Assembly (NCBI RefSeq): GCF_900091615.1
Contig: NZ_FMIA01000002.1
Span: forward strand, 6,014,001 to 6,078,000
DNA from: Micromonospora yangpuensis
Lineage (GTDB): Bacteria > Actinomycetota > Actinomycetes > Mycobacteriales > Micromonosporaceae
Reading direction: 5' to 3'
Length of the DNA: 64,000 nucleotides
Shown: piece after piece, positions 33,045-42,460 of the stretch
Numbering within the stretch: the stretch's first letter is position 1
Layout of the letters: each line of letters starts with the position of its first letter
Notes under the pieces: model-generated
What the model was told of the DNA's origin: nothing
Database searches by the model: none
The model's input: the letters and a program-made list of their open reading frames with translations, nothing else
Made by a program: the position numbers and the translations under genes

Positions 33045-33216
33045 GTGGGTTGACCTCCTTGGATGTGACTGAGCCACGGACCGTACCCACAGTGCGCCAT
33101 CGATCACCACTCGGCGGGTTTTCTGGGATTCCCATCATCTGCAATTTTTGTTTGCAGTGCGCAAGGTGCGATGCACAGACGGACGTACCGCCTGGTCAGC
33201 GACATATCGGGGATGA

Positions 33217-34218
33217 TCAAATTCCGTCCATGACGTTGACTCTGTCGTATGCCCGACGCGCCCGAGAGGCAGCGGCAGACCGGCCGTAGTGCCGCAGCAT
33301 CTGGCTACTGCGCCACCCCGCGATGACCATCAGGTCCCCCTCGGCCCCACCAGCGTCCAGGTAGCGGTGAGCGAACGTGTGGCGCAGCATGTGCGGGTAG
33401 ATCCGGATCCCGAGACGTCGGCCCCGTCGGACCAACATCTGGTACACCCCCGTCGGCGTCATCGCTGTCCGCCGCCGTACACCTAGCCACAGGTGAGGTA
33501 GATGAGCGGCCGGATGTTTCGATCGGACGCGGAGGTAGCGGTCGAGCGCCAGGGCGGCGGCCTGGTCGAACGGCACGGTGCGCTGCAGGTTGCCCTTGCC
33601 CGTCACCACTGCCTGCCGGCCGTGCGGGTCGATGTCCTCGACCTGTAGCAGCGCCAGCTCGGCGAGCCGTGTGCCGCTCGCGGCGAAAAGCCGCAAGATC
33701 GCCACGTCTCGGCGGCTTTCGAAGTCGCGGCCGCGCTCGGCATCGCGTACGAGGGCCTGGAGCTGCTCGGAGGTGAGCACGTCCGGCGGGTTCTCGTCCG
33801 GGCGCGGCGCGGCGGGCACGGACACCTTCGCCATGGGGTTCGGCGCGTCCTCCTCGTCGGCGTACCAGGCGAAGAACTGCTGGAGACTTCGGCCGACGTT
33901 GTTGGCGTACCCCTTGCCGTACCCCTTGCAGCTCGCCGGCGCGCTCTCTGGGTCGCGCAGAGCGTGCGGGCAGGGCTGCCCAGCCTCGCGCAGCCAGGCG
34001 AAGAACCCTCGGATGTGGTCCCGGCCGACCTCGTCCCAGTCGCCCAGCTCGGGGTGGCGGTGTCGGAGCCAGCCGCCGAAGAACCGGGCGACGTCGAGGT
34101 TGAGTTCCACGGTGCGCGGCGAGCGGCCGCCGGCCTGCATGCTGAGCTTCCAGGAGGTGATCCAGGTCTGGTAACCGCCCGGGTCGGGCCGGCGCACCTT
34201 GGGGTGACGGTCAGTCAT
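33217..34218 (-). CDS. int: Tyrosine integrase
   Basis: The 333-residue recombinase has an N-terminal SAM-like core-binding domain and a catalytic domain with R184 (SGTRLAEL), K208 (GKGN), H276-x-x-R279-H280 (HMLRHTF), W302 (GWRSS, in place of the second His) and the nucleophile Y311. It catalyses site-specific integration and excision. The core-binding domain carries an unusual Cys/Gly-rich insertion (QPCPHALRDPESAPASCKGYGKG, about 81-103). The gene reads away from the tRNA whose 3' end is the probable attachment site. ATG 34218 is chosen; a GTG 9 nt upstream is possible. Confidence 0.93.
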   Translation of the reverse strand: MTDRHPKVRRPDPGGYQTWITSWKLSMQAGGRSPRTVELNLDVARFFGGWLRHRHPELGDWDEVGRDHIRGFFAWLREAGQPCPHALRDPESAPASCKGYGKGYANNVGRSLQQFFAWYADEEDAPNPMAKVSVPAAPRPDENPPDVLTSEQLQALVRDAERGRDFESRRDVAILRLFAASGTRLAELALLQVEDIDPHGRQAVVTGKGNLQRTVPFDQAAALALDRYLRVRSKHPAAHLPHLWLGVRRRTAMTPTGVYQMLVRRGRRLGIRIYPHMLRHTFAHRYLDAGGAEGDLMVIAGWRSSQMLRHYGRSAAASRARRAYDRVNVMDGI

Positions 34219-34323
34219 GCTGACCACCGTGCCGAGCGGCGCCGTGTGTCCGGTACCGTCACAGTGGGTATAAGCGATTGGTCCCTGAGCATCGTTCGGT
34301 GTGCCTCTCCGTGAGGCTTACCG

Positions 34324-34344
34324 GCGTTTGCGCAGGTCAAACGC
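34324..34344. terminator. 7-bp hairpin downstream of tRNA
   Basis: GCGTTTG and CAAACGC flank a 7-nt loop 7 nt beyond the tRNA 3' end. It may terminate the tRNA or be an integrase core or arm site of the attachment region. Confidence 0.35.
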
Positions 34345-34350
34345 TATTTG

Positions 34351-34424
34351 AGCCCCCGGCCGGGATCGAACCGGCGACATCTCGCTTACAAGGCGAGTGC
34401 TCTGGCCAGCTGAGCTACAGGGGC
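34351..34424 (-). tRNA. tRNA-Thr (anticodon TGT)
   Basis: The minus-strand sequence folds into a complete cloverleaf: acceptor GCCCCTG/CGGGGGC, anticodon arm CTCGC-CTTGTAA-GCGAG with anticodon TGT, and T-arm GCCGG-TTCGATC-CCGGC. CCA is not encoded. The tRNA 3' end faces the integrase, so the element has restored an intact tRNA, as integrating elements of this type do. Confidence 0.95.
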
Positions 34425-34799
34425 GCGATCGGAGCAGGATCGCCCCCGAGCCGATCGTTCGCCCGTCAGCATAGCGACTGACGTCGCGATATCCCGCCTT
34501 GCTGACCCGTCCCACCACCGGAAACGTCGATTTCCCGATCCGGTGTAACGGATCGTGAACCATCGACGCTGCAATTGCACCGTGCGATTGATGCCACGCC
34601 GTGCCCGAGTGCCCGAAATGCCCCTGGCAAAAGTCCCATCGACGAACTCTCTCCTTGGCAGGTGGGCGAAAGCCGTTTACCGTGCAGTGACACGGACGAC
34701 ACCTCGGTGCCGTCCGTGGACCGGTGCGGGCACCGTGCCGGTCGCTCCTTCACTCGGATCGTCCGGCACGTTCCTGCCGGTGAGAGGAAGCACCCCTTC
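34425..34799. other. Gene-free region between tRNA and ABC ATPase
   Basis: This 375-nt stretch must hold the leftward tRNA promoter and the rightward promoter of the ATPase gene. The only structure noted is a short inverted repeat CGGAC...GTCCG near 34693-34722. No convincing coding frame is present. Confidence 0.5.
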
Positions 34800-35891
<1,092 letters not shown>

Positions 35892-35906
35892 TAGCAGCAC
35901 CGACGA

Positions 35907-35940
35907 GGGGGCGGTCCACGGTACGTGGTGGACCGCCCCC
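35907..35940. terminator. Terminator after ABC ATPase
   Basis: GGGGGCGGTCCAC and GTGGACCGCCCCC form a perfect 13-bp stem with an 8-nt loop, followed by TTCGTC. Confidence 0.8.
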
Positions 35941-35963
35941 TTCGTCGCACCCGGATGACGTCG

Positions 35964-35995
35964 GCGGGCCGCCCCCAGACCTGGGGACGGCCCGC
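35964..35995. terminator. Hairpin after rlmB
   Basis: GCGGGCCGCCCC and GGGGACGGCCCGC pair with one bulge. It lies downstream of the convergent rlmB gene on the minus strand and probably terminates cysS-rlmB. Confidence 0.6.
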
Positions 35996-36033
35996 AACGG
36001 CACTGCTCTGAAGTCACACCCGCAGACGCGGGC

Positions 36034-37176
36034 TCAGGCCTCCACGGCCCGGCGGCGGGCGACCTCGGCGAGGGTCACGGCGGCGGCGACGCTGGCGTTG
36101 AGCGACTCGACATCGGAGACCATCGGGATGCTCACGGTCAGATCGCAGGTCTCCCCGACCAGGCGGGACAGGCCGCGCCCCTCCGAGCCGACCACCACCA
36201 CCAGCGGGCCGACCGCGGCCTCCAGGTCGTACAGGTCGGTGTCGCCGTCGGCGTCCAGACCGACCACCATGAAACCGGCCTCCTGGCAGGCCTTCAGCGC
36301 GCGGGTCAGGTTGACGACCTGGGCCACCGGCACCCGCGCCGCCGCGCCGGCACTGGTCCGCCAGGCGGTCGCGGTGATCCCCGCCGCCCGCCGCTCCGGT
36401 ACGAACACGCCCTGCGCGCCGAAGGCGGCGGCCGACCTGATCACCGCGCCGAGGTTACGGGGGTCGGTCACCCCGTCCAGCGCGATCAGCAGCGGGGCGG
36501 TCTGCTCCAGCGAGGTCGCCACCAGGTCCTCGAACGACTCGTACGCGAACGGCGGCACCTGCAACCCGATGCCCTGGTGCAGCACACCACCGGTCATCCG
36601 GTCCAGCTCGGCCCGGCTGACCTCCAGGATGGCGATCCCCCGGTTGGCGGCGGTCCGGACGATCTCGTTGATCCGGTCGTCGGCCTCCAGGCCCTGGGCG
36701 GTATAGAGCGCGGTCGCCGGCACCTGGGCACGCAGCGCCTCCAGCACCGGATTCCGGCCGACCATCAGCTCCGGACCGTCCTTGCTCGGGTTGGACCGGC
36801 GTCCGGGCGCGACCCGGGGACCGGACCGACCGGGGGCACCGCCCCGGGACGCGGCACCACCCCGGGACACGGCACCCCGGCCGCCGGGAACGCCCCGGCC
36901 ACCGCCCCGACCCCAGGTGGTGTCCTTCGAGCCGGGCTGGCCGATCTTCGGGGCCCGGCCCTCCTCGGCGGCGGCCCGCCGCTCCTTCTCCTGCTTCCAG
37001 GCGGTGCGCTCGGGCAGCTTCTCGGTGCCCGAGTACCCCTTGTGCCACGGCCGTTCGTCGGCCGGCAGGGTCCTGCCGCGCCCGGCCAGGGAATCCCGGT
37101 TCTTGCCCCCGGAGCCCTTGACGGCACCCTTCTTCGACGTCAGTCGCCGGCCACGGCGCTGCGAATTGCCGGCCAT
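36034..37176 (-). CDS. rlmB: 23S rRNA (guanosine-2251-2'-O)-methyltransferase
   Basis: SpoU-family motifs are clear: [32 protein letters not shown] and [18 protein letters not shown], forming the trefoil-knot methyltransferase site. Substrate choice (23S G2251) rests on family and on the usual cysS neighbour. The 380-residue protein has an N-terminal extension of about 130 residues, Arg/Gly/Lys-rich ([19 protein letters not shown]), as in other actinobacteria, that probably binds rRNA. The start overlaps the cysS stop by one base (TGATG). Confidence 0.92.
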   Translation of the reverse strand: MAGNSQRRGRRLTSKKGAVKGSGGKNRDSLAGRGRTLPADERPWHKGYSGTEKLPERTAWKQEKERRAAAEEGRAPKIGQPGSKDTTWGRGGGRGVPGGRGAVSRGGAASRGGAPGRSGPRVAPGRRSNPSKDGPELMVGRNPVLEALRAQVPATALYTAQGLEADDRINEIVRTAANRGIAILEVSRAELDRMTGGVLHQGIGLQVPPFAYESFEDLVATSLEQTAPLLIALDGVTDPRNLGAVIRSAAAFGAQGVFVPERRAAGITATAWRTSAGAAARVPVAQVVNLTRALKACQEAGFMVVGLDADGDTDLYDLEAAVGPLVVVVGSEGRGLSRLVGETCDLTVSIPMVSDVESLNASVAAAVTLAEVARRRAVEA

Positions 37177-38591
37177 CAGTCCTGCTCTCCAATAGTCCAA
37201 CGCGGCCCCTGCGGGGTGTCCTCGACCACCACACCGGCCTGCTTGAGCTGGTCACGTACCGCGTCGGCGGCGGTCCAGTCCTTGCGGCTGCGGGCCTGGG
37301 CGCGCTGCTCAAGGGCCAACGCGACCAGGGAGTCCACCACGTCGCGCAGGTCGTCCGTCCGGCCGCCACCGGTCCAGGCCGGGTCGAGGGGGTCGACCCC
37401 GAGGATATCCAGCATCGCGCGGACGTCGGCCAGCGCGGTGCGTACGGTCACATCGTCGCCGGCGGCCAACGCGTTGTTGCCGTCCCGCAGCACCTCCTGG
37501 AGCACGGCGAGCGCGGCGGAGGTGTTCAGGTCGTCGTCGAGCGCGGCGACGAAGCCGGCGGGCAGTTCCCCGAGCTGCCCGGCGCCGACGCGTTCCGCCG
37601 CCCGCTGCACGAACCCCTCGATCCGGCGGTAACCGCCGGCCCAGTCCCGCAGGTTGTCCTCGGTGTAGTCGATCCGGGACCGGTAGTGCGCGGCGGCGAA
37701 GTAGTACCGCAGCTCGACCGGGCGGACCCCCAGCGAGGCGACGTACGCCAGGTCGAGGGCGTTGCCGGTGGACTTGCCCATCTTGGCCCCACCGAGGCTG
37801 AGCAGCCCGTGGTGCACCCAGTACCGGGCGAAGGGCAGCCCGGCCGCCTGGGACTGGGCGATCTCGTTCTCGTGGTGCGGGAAGGTGAGGTCCAGCCCGC
37901 CACCGTGGATGTCGAACTCGTCGCCGAGGTAACGCCAGCACATCGCCGAGCACTCGATGTGCCAGCCGGGCCGGCCCCGACCCCACGGCGACGGCCAGTA
38001 GGCGTCGGTCGGCTCGTCGGCCTTGACCCCCTTCCAGAGGGCGAAGTCCCGCGGGTCGCGCTTGCCCCGGTCAGGGGCGTCCCCGGCGGACTGCATGTCG
38101 GCCGGGGACTGGCCGGAGAGCGCACCGTACGCCGGCCAGGAGGCCACGTCGAAGTAGACGTCACCGGAGCCGTCGGTGGCCGGATAGGCGTGCCCGGCGG
38201 CGATCAGCGTGGCGATCAGCTCGTGCATCTCCGGGATGTGCCCGGTCGCCCTCGGCTCATACGTCGGCGGCAACAGGTTCAGTGACCGGTACGCCTCGGC
38301 CAGGACCAGCTCGTTGGCGTACGCGATCGACCAGAAGGTGCGACCCTGCTCCTGGGCCTTGGCCAGGATCTTGTCGTCGATGTCGGTGACGTTGCGGATG
38401 AAGGTGACCTCGAAACCCTTGGCCGTCAACCAGCGTCGCAGCACGTCGTAGTTGACCCCGGAACGAAGGTGGCCGATGTGTGGCGGGGCCTGGAGGGTGA
38501 GGCCACACAGGTAGACCCCCACCTTGCCGGCTTCCCGGGGGACGAAGTCCCGGACCGTTCGGGTGGCGGTGTCATACAGGCGTAGCGTCAC
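37176..38591 (-). CDS. cysS: Cysteinyl-tRNA synthetase
   Basis: The 471-residue enzyme charges tRNA-Cys. It has the class I HIGH motif (PHIGH, 37-41) and KMGKS (270-274), and the zinc ligands C29, C214 and H239 expected for the family. SHQ-type conserved blocks ([33 protein letters not shown]) are intact. It is co-transcribed with rlmB. The alternative MshC (mycothiol ligase) is less likely because the sequence keeps the full C-terminal tRNA-binding region. Confidence 0.95.
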   Translation of the reverse strand: MTLRLYDTATRTVRDFVPREAGKVGVYLCGLTLQAPPHIGHLRSGVNYDVLRRWLTAKGFEVTFIRNVTDIDDKILAKAQEQGRTFWSIAYANELVLAEAYRSLNLLPPTYEPRATGHIPEMHELIATLIAAGHAYPATDGSGDVYFDVASWPAYGALSGQSPADMQSAGDAPDRGKRDPRDFALWKGVKADEPTDAYWPSPWGRGRPGWHIECSAMCWRYLGDEFDIHGGGLDLTFPHHENEIAQSQAAGLPFARYWVHHGLLSLGGAKMGKSTGNALDLAYVASLGVRPVELRYYFAAAHYRSRIDYTEDNLRDWAGGYRRIEGFVQRAAERVGAGQLGELPAGFVAALDDDLNTSAALAVLQEVLRDGNNALAAGDDVTVRTALADVRAMLDILGVDPLDPAWTGGGRTDDLRDVVDSLVALALEQRAQARSRKDWTAADAVRDQLKQAGVVVEDTPQGPRWTIGEQD

Positions 38592-38680
38592 CGTACAAGG
38601 GTAGCCGTCCGTGCATTTCCCGGTTGGCCCGAGCCGGCCTGCGCTGCCCGACCGGCCAACCCGGCCGTACGCTGCGTGCT

Positions 38681-39580
38681 GTGGACACGACGGCCTCCCC
38701 CGGCGGACCCGGGCATCCGGCGGACCCGGCCGACCCCCGGCCCGGAGCCGACGCGACCCGGCCCGGAGCCGACGCGACCCGGCCCGGGACCGACGCGACC
38801 CGGCCCGGGACCGACGCGACCCGGCCCGGGACCGACGCGACCCGGCCCGGGACCGACGCGACCCGGGTTGGAGCGGACGCGACCCGGAGCCGAGCGGACG
38901 CGGCTCGGGCCGGCACCGACGCGGCTCGGAGCGGCACCGACGCGGCCCGGGGCGGGGAGACGGCGCAGACCCTGGACCGGGGGCTTCGCCTGCTGCACCT
39001 GGTGGCCGACGCGCCGGCCGGGCTGACCGTCACCGAGGCGGCGAACCGGTTGGGCATCGGCCGGGCCGCCGTGTACCGGCTGGTCGGCGCGCTGACCGGG
39101 CACGGCATGCTGCGCCGCGGCGACGACGGCCGGCTACGCCTCGGGGTGGGGGTCCTGCACCTGGCCCGCCGGGCTCAGCCCCTGCTCGCCGAGGGGGCAC
39201 TACCCGCCCTGCGCCGCCTCGCCGAACAGGCCGGAGCGACCGCCCACCTCACCGTGGTGGAGGCCGGCGAGGGGGTGGCGCTCGCCGTGGTGGAGCCCAG
39301 TTGGACGTCCTTCCACGTGGCGTACCGGACCGGGGCGCGGCACCCACTGGACCGGGGCGCGGCCGGACGGGCCATCCTCGCCGGGCGCACCGGTGACCCC
39401 GCCCCGGTGAGCAGTGCCGGCGAGTTGCAGTCGGGGGCGTACGGGGTGGCCGCACCGGTGCTCGGCGTAACCGGGCTGGAGGCGAGCGTCGGGGTGGTGT
39501 CGCTGGCCCCGCTGGCGACCGAGGTGATCGGCGCCCAGGTGACCGCCGCCGCCCAGGCCATCGCCACCGCCCTCGCCTGA
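38681..39580 (+). CDS. IclR-family regulator with N-terminal heptad repeat
   Basis: GTG 38681 gives 299 residues. After a Pro/Gly segment come ten copies of a 7-residue unit of the type GTDATRP, then a canonical IclR winged helix (LDRGLRLLHLVADAPAGLTVTEAANRLGIGRAAVYRLVGALTGHGML) and an effector-binding domain. IclR proteins usually sense small organic acids. The repeat array is absent from ordinary family members and likely disordered. It diverges from cysS. Confidence 0.85.
   Translation: MDTTASPGGPGHPADPADPRPGADATRPGADATRPGTDATRPGTDATRPGTDATRPGTDATRVGADATRSRADAARAGTDAARSGTDAARGGETAQTLDRGLRLLHLVADAPAGLTVTEAANRLGIGRAAVYRLVGALTGHGMLRRGDDGRLRLGVGVLHLARRAQPLLAEGALPALRRLAEQAGATAHLTVVEAGEGVALAVVEPSWTSFHVAYRTGARHPLDRGAAGRAILAGRTGDPAPVSSAGELQSGAYGVAAPVLGVTGLEASVGVVSLAPLATEVIGAQVTAAAQAIATALA
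38744..38953 (+). repeat. 21-bp in-frame tandem repeat in IclR gene
   Basis: Ten 21-nt units encode GADATRP/GTDATRP variants; the central four are almost identical at the DNA level (GACGCGACCCGGCCCGGG core) and the last three drift to AARG-type. Being a multiple of three, the array can change length without breaking the gene. Confidence 0.85.
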
Positions 39581-39593
39581 CCAGCCCACTCCC

Positions 39594-40130
39594 ATCCTCA
39601 CCTGACCACCCGCACCGTCACCTGACCACCCGCACCCGCACCCTCGCCGGACCACCCGCCACCCTCGCCCGACCAGCCGCACCCGCACCCTCGCCGGACC
39701 ACCCGCCACCCTCGCCCGACCAGCCGCACCCGCACCCTCGCCGGACCACCCGCCACCCTCGCCCGACCAGCCGCACCCGCACCCTCGCCGGACCACCCGC
39801 CACCCTCGCCCGACCAGCCGCACCCGCACCCTCGCCGGACCACCCGCCACCCTCGCCCGACCAGCCGCACCCGCACCCTCGCCGGACCACCCGCCACCCT
39901 CGCCCGACCAGCCGCACCCGCACCCTCGCCGGACCACCCGCCACCCTCGCCCGACCAGCCGCACCCGCACCCTCGCCGGACCACCCGCCACCCTCGCCCG
40001 ACCAGCCGCACCCGCACCCTCGCCGGACCACCCGCCACCCTCGCCCGACCAGCCGCACCCGCACCCTCGCCGGACCAGCCGCAGCCCTGCCTGACCAGCC
40101 GCACCCTCGCCGGACCAGCCGCAGCCCTGC
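39594..40130. repeat. 47-bp minisatellite, nine units plus degenerate edges
   Basis: Units begin ACCACCCGCCACCCTCG at 39651, 39698, 39745, 39792, 39839, 39886, 39933, 39980 and 40027, exactly 47 nt apart and essentially identical. Partial variants flank both sides. The strand bias is extreme (C-rich top strand). The period is not a multiple of three, so long open frames through it are artefacts. It occupies most of a gene-free 870-nt stretch. Confidence 0.9.
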
Positions 40131-40243
40131 CTGACCAGCCGCGACTTCGCTTGACAACCAGCCGCTCGCTTGGTCAGCCCACCCTCGCCCCAACCCTGAC
40201 CGACCGCACGAGACCCGGCCGACCGGCCGGCCGGCGAGGTGCA

Positions 40244-40320
40244 TGATCGACTCGGTTGGGCAGAAATGGCTGGGTCGGAGGCGCCTTGATGCCGCCATAT
40301 CGGCCCAACCGAGTCGATCA
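40244..40320. repeat. 77-bp palindromic element, copy A
   Basis: The element has perfect 17-bp terminal inverted repeats (TGATCGACTCGGTTGGG) and an imperfectly palindromic 43-nt centre. A second copy in inverted orientation lies at 41482. It lies upstream of the first DUF559 gene and downstream of the minisatellite. Confidence 0.8.
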
Positions 40321-40368
40321 AGAGCACGATCACCGGCCTTATACCACGATTCGGGACACCGAGGCGTG

Positions 40369-40412
40369 TTGTCCACAGGGGGCTGCCGGTCGGAGGTCGC
40401 CGGCTGTCCACA
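40369..40412 (+). promoter_or_regulatory. Pair of DnaA-box-like motifs upstream of DUF559 gene 1
   Basis: TTGTCCACAGGG (40369) and CTGTCCACAGGG (40404) are spaced 35 nt apart and end about 40 nt before the start codon. TTGTCCACA equals the known actinobacterial DnaA-box consensus. The same arrangement precedes the paralogous gene at 42461. Confidence 0.55.
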
Positions 40413-40452
40413 GGGCTGGTGCGGGACGACCGGTGGGCCCGAGGCTGGGTTC

Positions 40453-41484
40453 ATGCCACCCGTACCGCATCGCCCCGCCGCTCTCGCCTGGCAGGTCTTC
40501 CGTGGCTCGGACGCGCTCCGGGGCAAGCTGCTCACCCGGTCACAGTTGCGCGGCGCTTCCTGGATTCACCTGTGTCAGGACGTCTACGCCGACACCCGCC
40601 TCGAACGGGATCACGCTCTCGCCTGCCGGGCGGTCCTGCTGACGTTGCCTGCCGGGACGACGATCGCCGGTCCGTCAGCGGCGTACCTGCACGGGGTGAA
40701 GCACGCGGCCCGATTCGACGACGACGTGCACGTTCTCGTACCCCGCGAAACGCGGGTACGTTCCCGCCGCGGCCTGCGGGTCCACTCCACCGCGCTCGGC
40801 CCGTCCATCACGCCCGGTCCCTCCATCACGCCGGGCTCGTCCACCGCGCTCGGCCCGTCCACCGCGCTCGGCCTGCCGGAGCCCGCTCCGCTCAGCTCGG
40901 CGGCTCCCGTCCCCCGGCGGGCACCGGTCACCCCCGGCGCCTCGGCGTGCGGGCTCACCTGGCCCTGGTCCAGTCCCACGCTCGCCTCCTGGGAGACGGC
41001 AGCCTGGCTTGAGCCGGTACGGGCGGTCGGCATCATCGACACCCTGCTCGGCAACGGGCTGACCACCCGCGTCCAGCTCACCGGGATCGGGAGGCGCCTC
41101 GCGGGCCGGCCCGGGGGCCGGCGGGCCCAGCTTGCGTTCGAGCTGGTCGATCCGGCTGCCCAGTCGCCGCCGGAGTCACACCTGCGGGTCCGACTGGTAC
41201 TGGCCGGCCTACCTCGGCCGGTGGCGCAACATCCGGTACGCCTGCCCTCCGGCGCGGTATTGCACCCCGATCTCGTCTGGCCGGAGTTCCAGGTGGCGGT
41301 GGAGTACGACGGCCAGTGGCACGCCGATGCCGAGCAACTGCACCACGACCGTCGACGCCTCAACCAGCTGCTGACCGCCGGGTGGATCGTCCTGCACGTG
41401 ACCAGCCGTCGACTACGGTACGACTTTCCCGCCGTCGTTCGGGAGATCCGCGCCGCCCTCGCCCTGCGCGGCTCGCAATGTTGA
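40453..41484 (+). CDS. AbiEi-like/DUF559 protein, paralogue 1
   Basis: The 343-residue protein has an AbiEi-type N-terminal DNA-binding part (LLTRSQLRGASWIHLCQDVYADTRLERDHALACRAVLL) and a C-terminal DUF559/Vsr-like PD-(D/E)xK nuclease fold (LHPDLVWPEFQVAVEYDGQWH). A Ser/Pro repeat insertion (GPSITPGPSITPGSSTALGPSTALG) lies between. Such proteins are common in actinobacteria and often called antitoxin-like, but no partner toxin gene is adjacent. The stop codon is the first three bases of palindromic element B. Confidence 0.78.
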   Translation: MPPVPHRPAALAWQVFRGSDALRGKLLTRSQLRGASWIHLCQDVYADTRLERDHALACRAVLLTLPAGTTIAGPSAAYLHGVKHAARFDDDVHVLVPRETRVRSRRGLRVHSTALGPSITPGPSITPGSSTALGPSTALGLPEPAPLSSAAPVPRRAPVTPGASACGLTWPWSSPTLASWETAAWLEPVRAVGIIDTLLGNGLTTRVQLTGIGRRLAGRPGGRRAQLAFELVDPAAQSPPESHLRVRLVLAGLPRPVAQHPVRLPSGAVLHPDLVWPEFQVAVEYDGQWHADAEQLHHDRRRLNQLLTAGWIVLHVTSRRLRYDFPAVVREIRAALALRGSQC

Positions 41485-41558
41485 TCGACTCGGTTGGGTC
41501 GATGTGGCGGCATCAAGGCCGCTCCGACCCAGCCATTTCCGCCCAACCGAGTTGATCA
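41482..41558. repeat. 77-bp palindromic element, copy B (inverted)
   Basis: The reverse complement of this copy matches copy A closely, with about six substitutions; one terminal-repeat base differs. Its two ends supply the TGA stop codons of the convergent DUF559 gene and the acetyltransferase gene, so it fits exactly between them. Confidence 0.8.
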
Positions 41559-42320
41559 AGAGGCTGATCGTCGGCAGGCGGGGTTGCGCGCCTCGTACTC
41601 CACCTCGCCGTGTTCCGTACCCGGGATCGGGTCGTCGAAGTGCAGGTGGAAGGTACGCACGTAGCGCAGACCGGCGCGCTCCAGCACCGCCCGGGACCGG
41701 GTGTTGACCGCCATCGTCTGCGCCCACACCCGTCGTACGCCCACCGTGTCGAAGGCGTACCGGAGCAACGCCCGGGACCCCTCGGTGGCCAGCCCACGCC
41801 CCCAGGCCACGCGGCGGAGCCGGTAACCCAACTCCGCCGCCACGCCGTCCTCGCCCCGATCCCGCACCGGGCCGCCGGACGGCACCGTGCCGCCCTGCAC
41901 CGCGCCGGACGGAACCGGGTCAGACGGAACCGGGTCGATCAGCGTCGAGCCATCGAATGTCGAGCCATCGGGCGTCGGGTCGAGGGCGAGCCAGCCCAGG
42001 AACTCGCCGGTCACGCGGTCCTCGGCGGCCCAACGCCCGAGCCCGGGGTGGCGCTGGTACTGGTCGAGCAGCCGGGGCAGCTGCTCGTCCCGGACGACCT
42101 CGACCGGGGTCGGCCGCCCGCCGGTCAGGTAACGCATCACCTCCGGGTCGGCGTCCAACGCCACCAACTCGTCCACGTCGTCCACGGTGAGGCGACGCAG
42201 CCGCAACCGCTCCGTCTCCAACCGCACGACACTCCCCGTCCCGGACTCGGCGATGCTCCCCGTACCAGCCGATCCTGCCACCGCCAGCGTGCCAGTGCCG
42301 AGGGGTTTTCGGCGGCGCAC
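41556..42320 (-). CDS. GNAT-family N-acetyltransferase
   Basis: The sequence LETERLRLRRLTVDDVDELVALDADPEVMRYL is the standard opening of RimJ/RimL-type GNAT enzymes, with the acetyl-CoA loop at LRRVAWGRGLATEGSRALLRYAFD and QTMAVNTRSRAVLERAGLRYV following. An Asp/Ser/Gly repeat (DGSTFDGSTLIDPVPSDPVPSG) is inserted in the middle. ATG 42320 gives 254 residues; GTG 42230 would remove a low-complexity N-terminus and is equally likely. Substrate is unknown. Confidence 0.85.
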   Translation of the reverse strand: MRRRKPLGTGTLAVAGSAGTGSIAESGTGSVVRLETERLRLRRLTVDDVDELVALDADPEVMRYLTGGRPTPVEVVRDEQLPRLLDQYQRHPGLGRWAAEDRVTGEFLGWLALDPTPDGSTFDGSTLIDPVPSDPVPSGAVQGGTVPSGGPVRDRGEDGVAAELGYRLRRVAWGRGLATEGSRALLRYAFDTVGVRRVWAQTMAVNTRSRAVLERAGLRYVRTFHLHFDDPIPGTEHGEVEYEARNPACRRSAS

Positions 42321-42375
42321 CGACGACCCCGACGCGGGGATCGGCCTATATCACATTCGATGCACTTCCGGTCGG

Positions 42376-42418
42376 TTGTCCACAGGGGACGCACCGGGGG
42401 TGGCATCGGTTATCCACA
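42376..42418 (+). promoter_or_regulatory. Pair of DnaA-box-like motifs upstream of DUF559 gene 2
   Basis: TTGTCCACAGGGG (42376) and TTATCCACAGGGG (42410, a perfect classical DnaA box) are 34 nt apart and end about 42 nt before the start codon, mirroring the pair before paralogue 1. Confidence 0.6.
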
Positions 42419-42460
42419 GGGGGTTCCGGTGGACGGGTGGGCACCCGCACCCTGTTCGGT

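Larger units (their letters stand above)
1..34351. mobile_element. Siphovirus-type prophage, left end outside window
   Basis: Packaging, head, tail and lysis genes follow the classical siphovirus order on the + strand. A minus-strand accessory/lysogeny block follows and ends in a tyrosine integrase immediately next to the 3' end of a tRNA-Thr gene. The right boundary is placed at the tRNA 3' end, because actinobacterial tyrosine integrases commonly use that position. The left attachment site and the N-terminus of the replication gene are not in the window. All structural genes are open and no frame is broken apart from one expected programmed frameshift, so the element looks intact. The transfer-like membrane genes at 25-28.5 kb are unusual for a plain temperate phage. 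Confidence 0.93.

Noticed and set aside
37176..38591. MshC (mycothiol biosynthesis ligase) instead of cysS
   Set aside because: The protein keeps the full-length C-terminal tRNA-binding part and is followed by rlmB, the usual cysS neighbour.
39594..40130. CRISPR array
   Set aside because: Units are contiguous, with no variable spacers and no cas genes nearby; it is a tandem minisatellite.
39200..40411. A long minus-strand frame full of WSGEGGG repeats
   Set aside because: The 141-nt peptide period is three times the 47-nt DNA period, so all frames of the minisatellite are open by composition; no real gene is implied.
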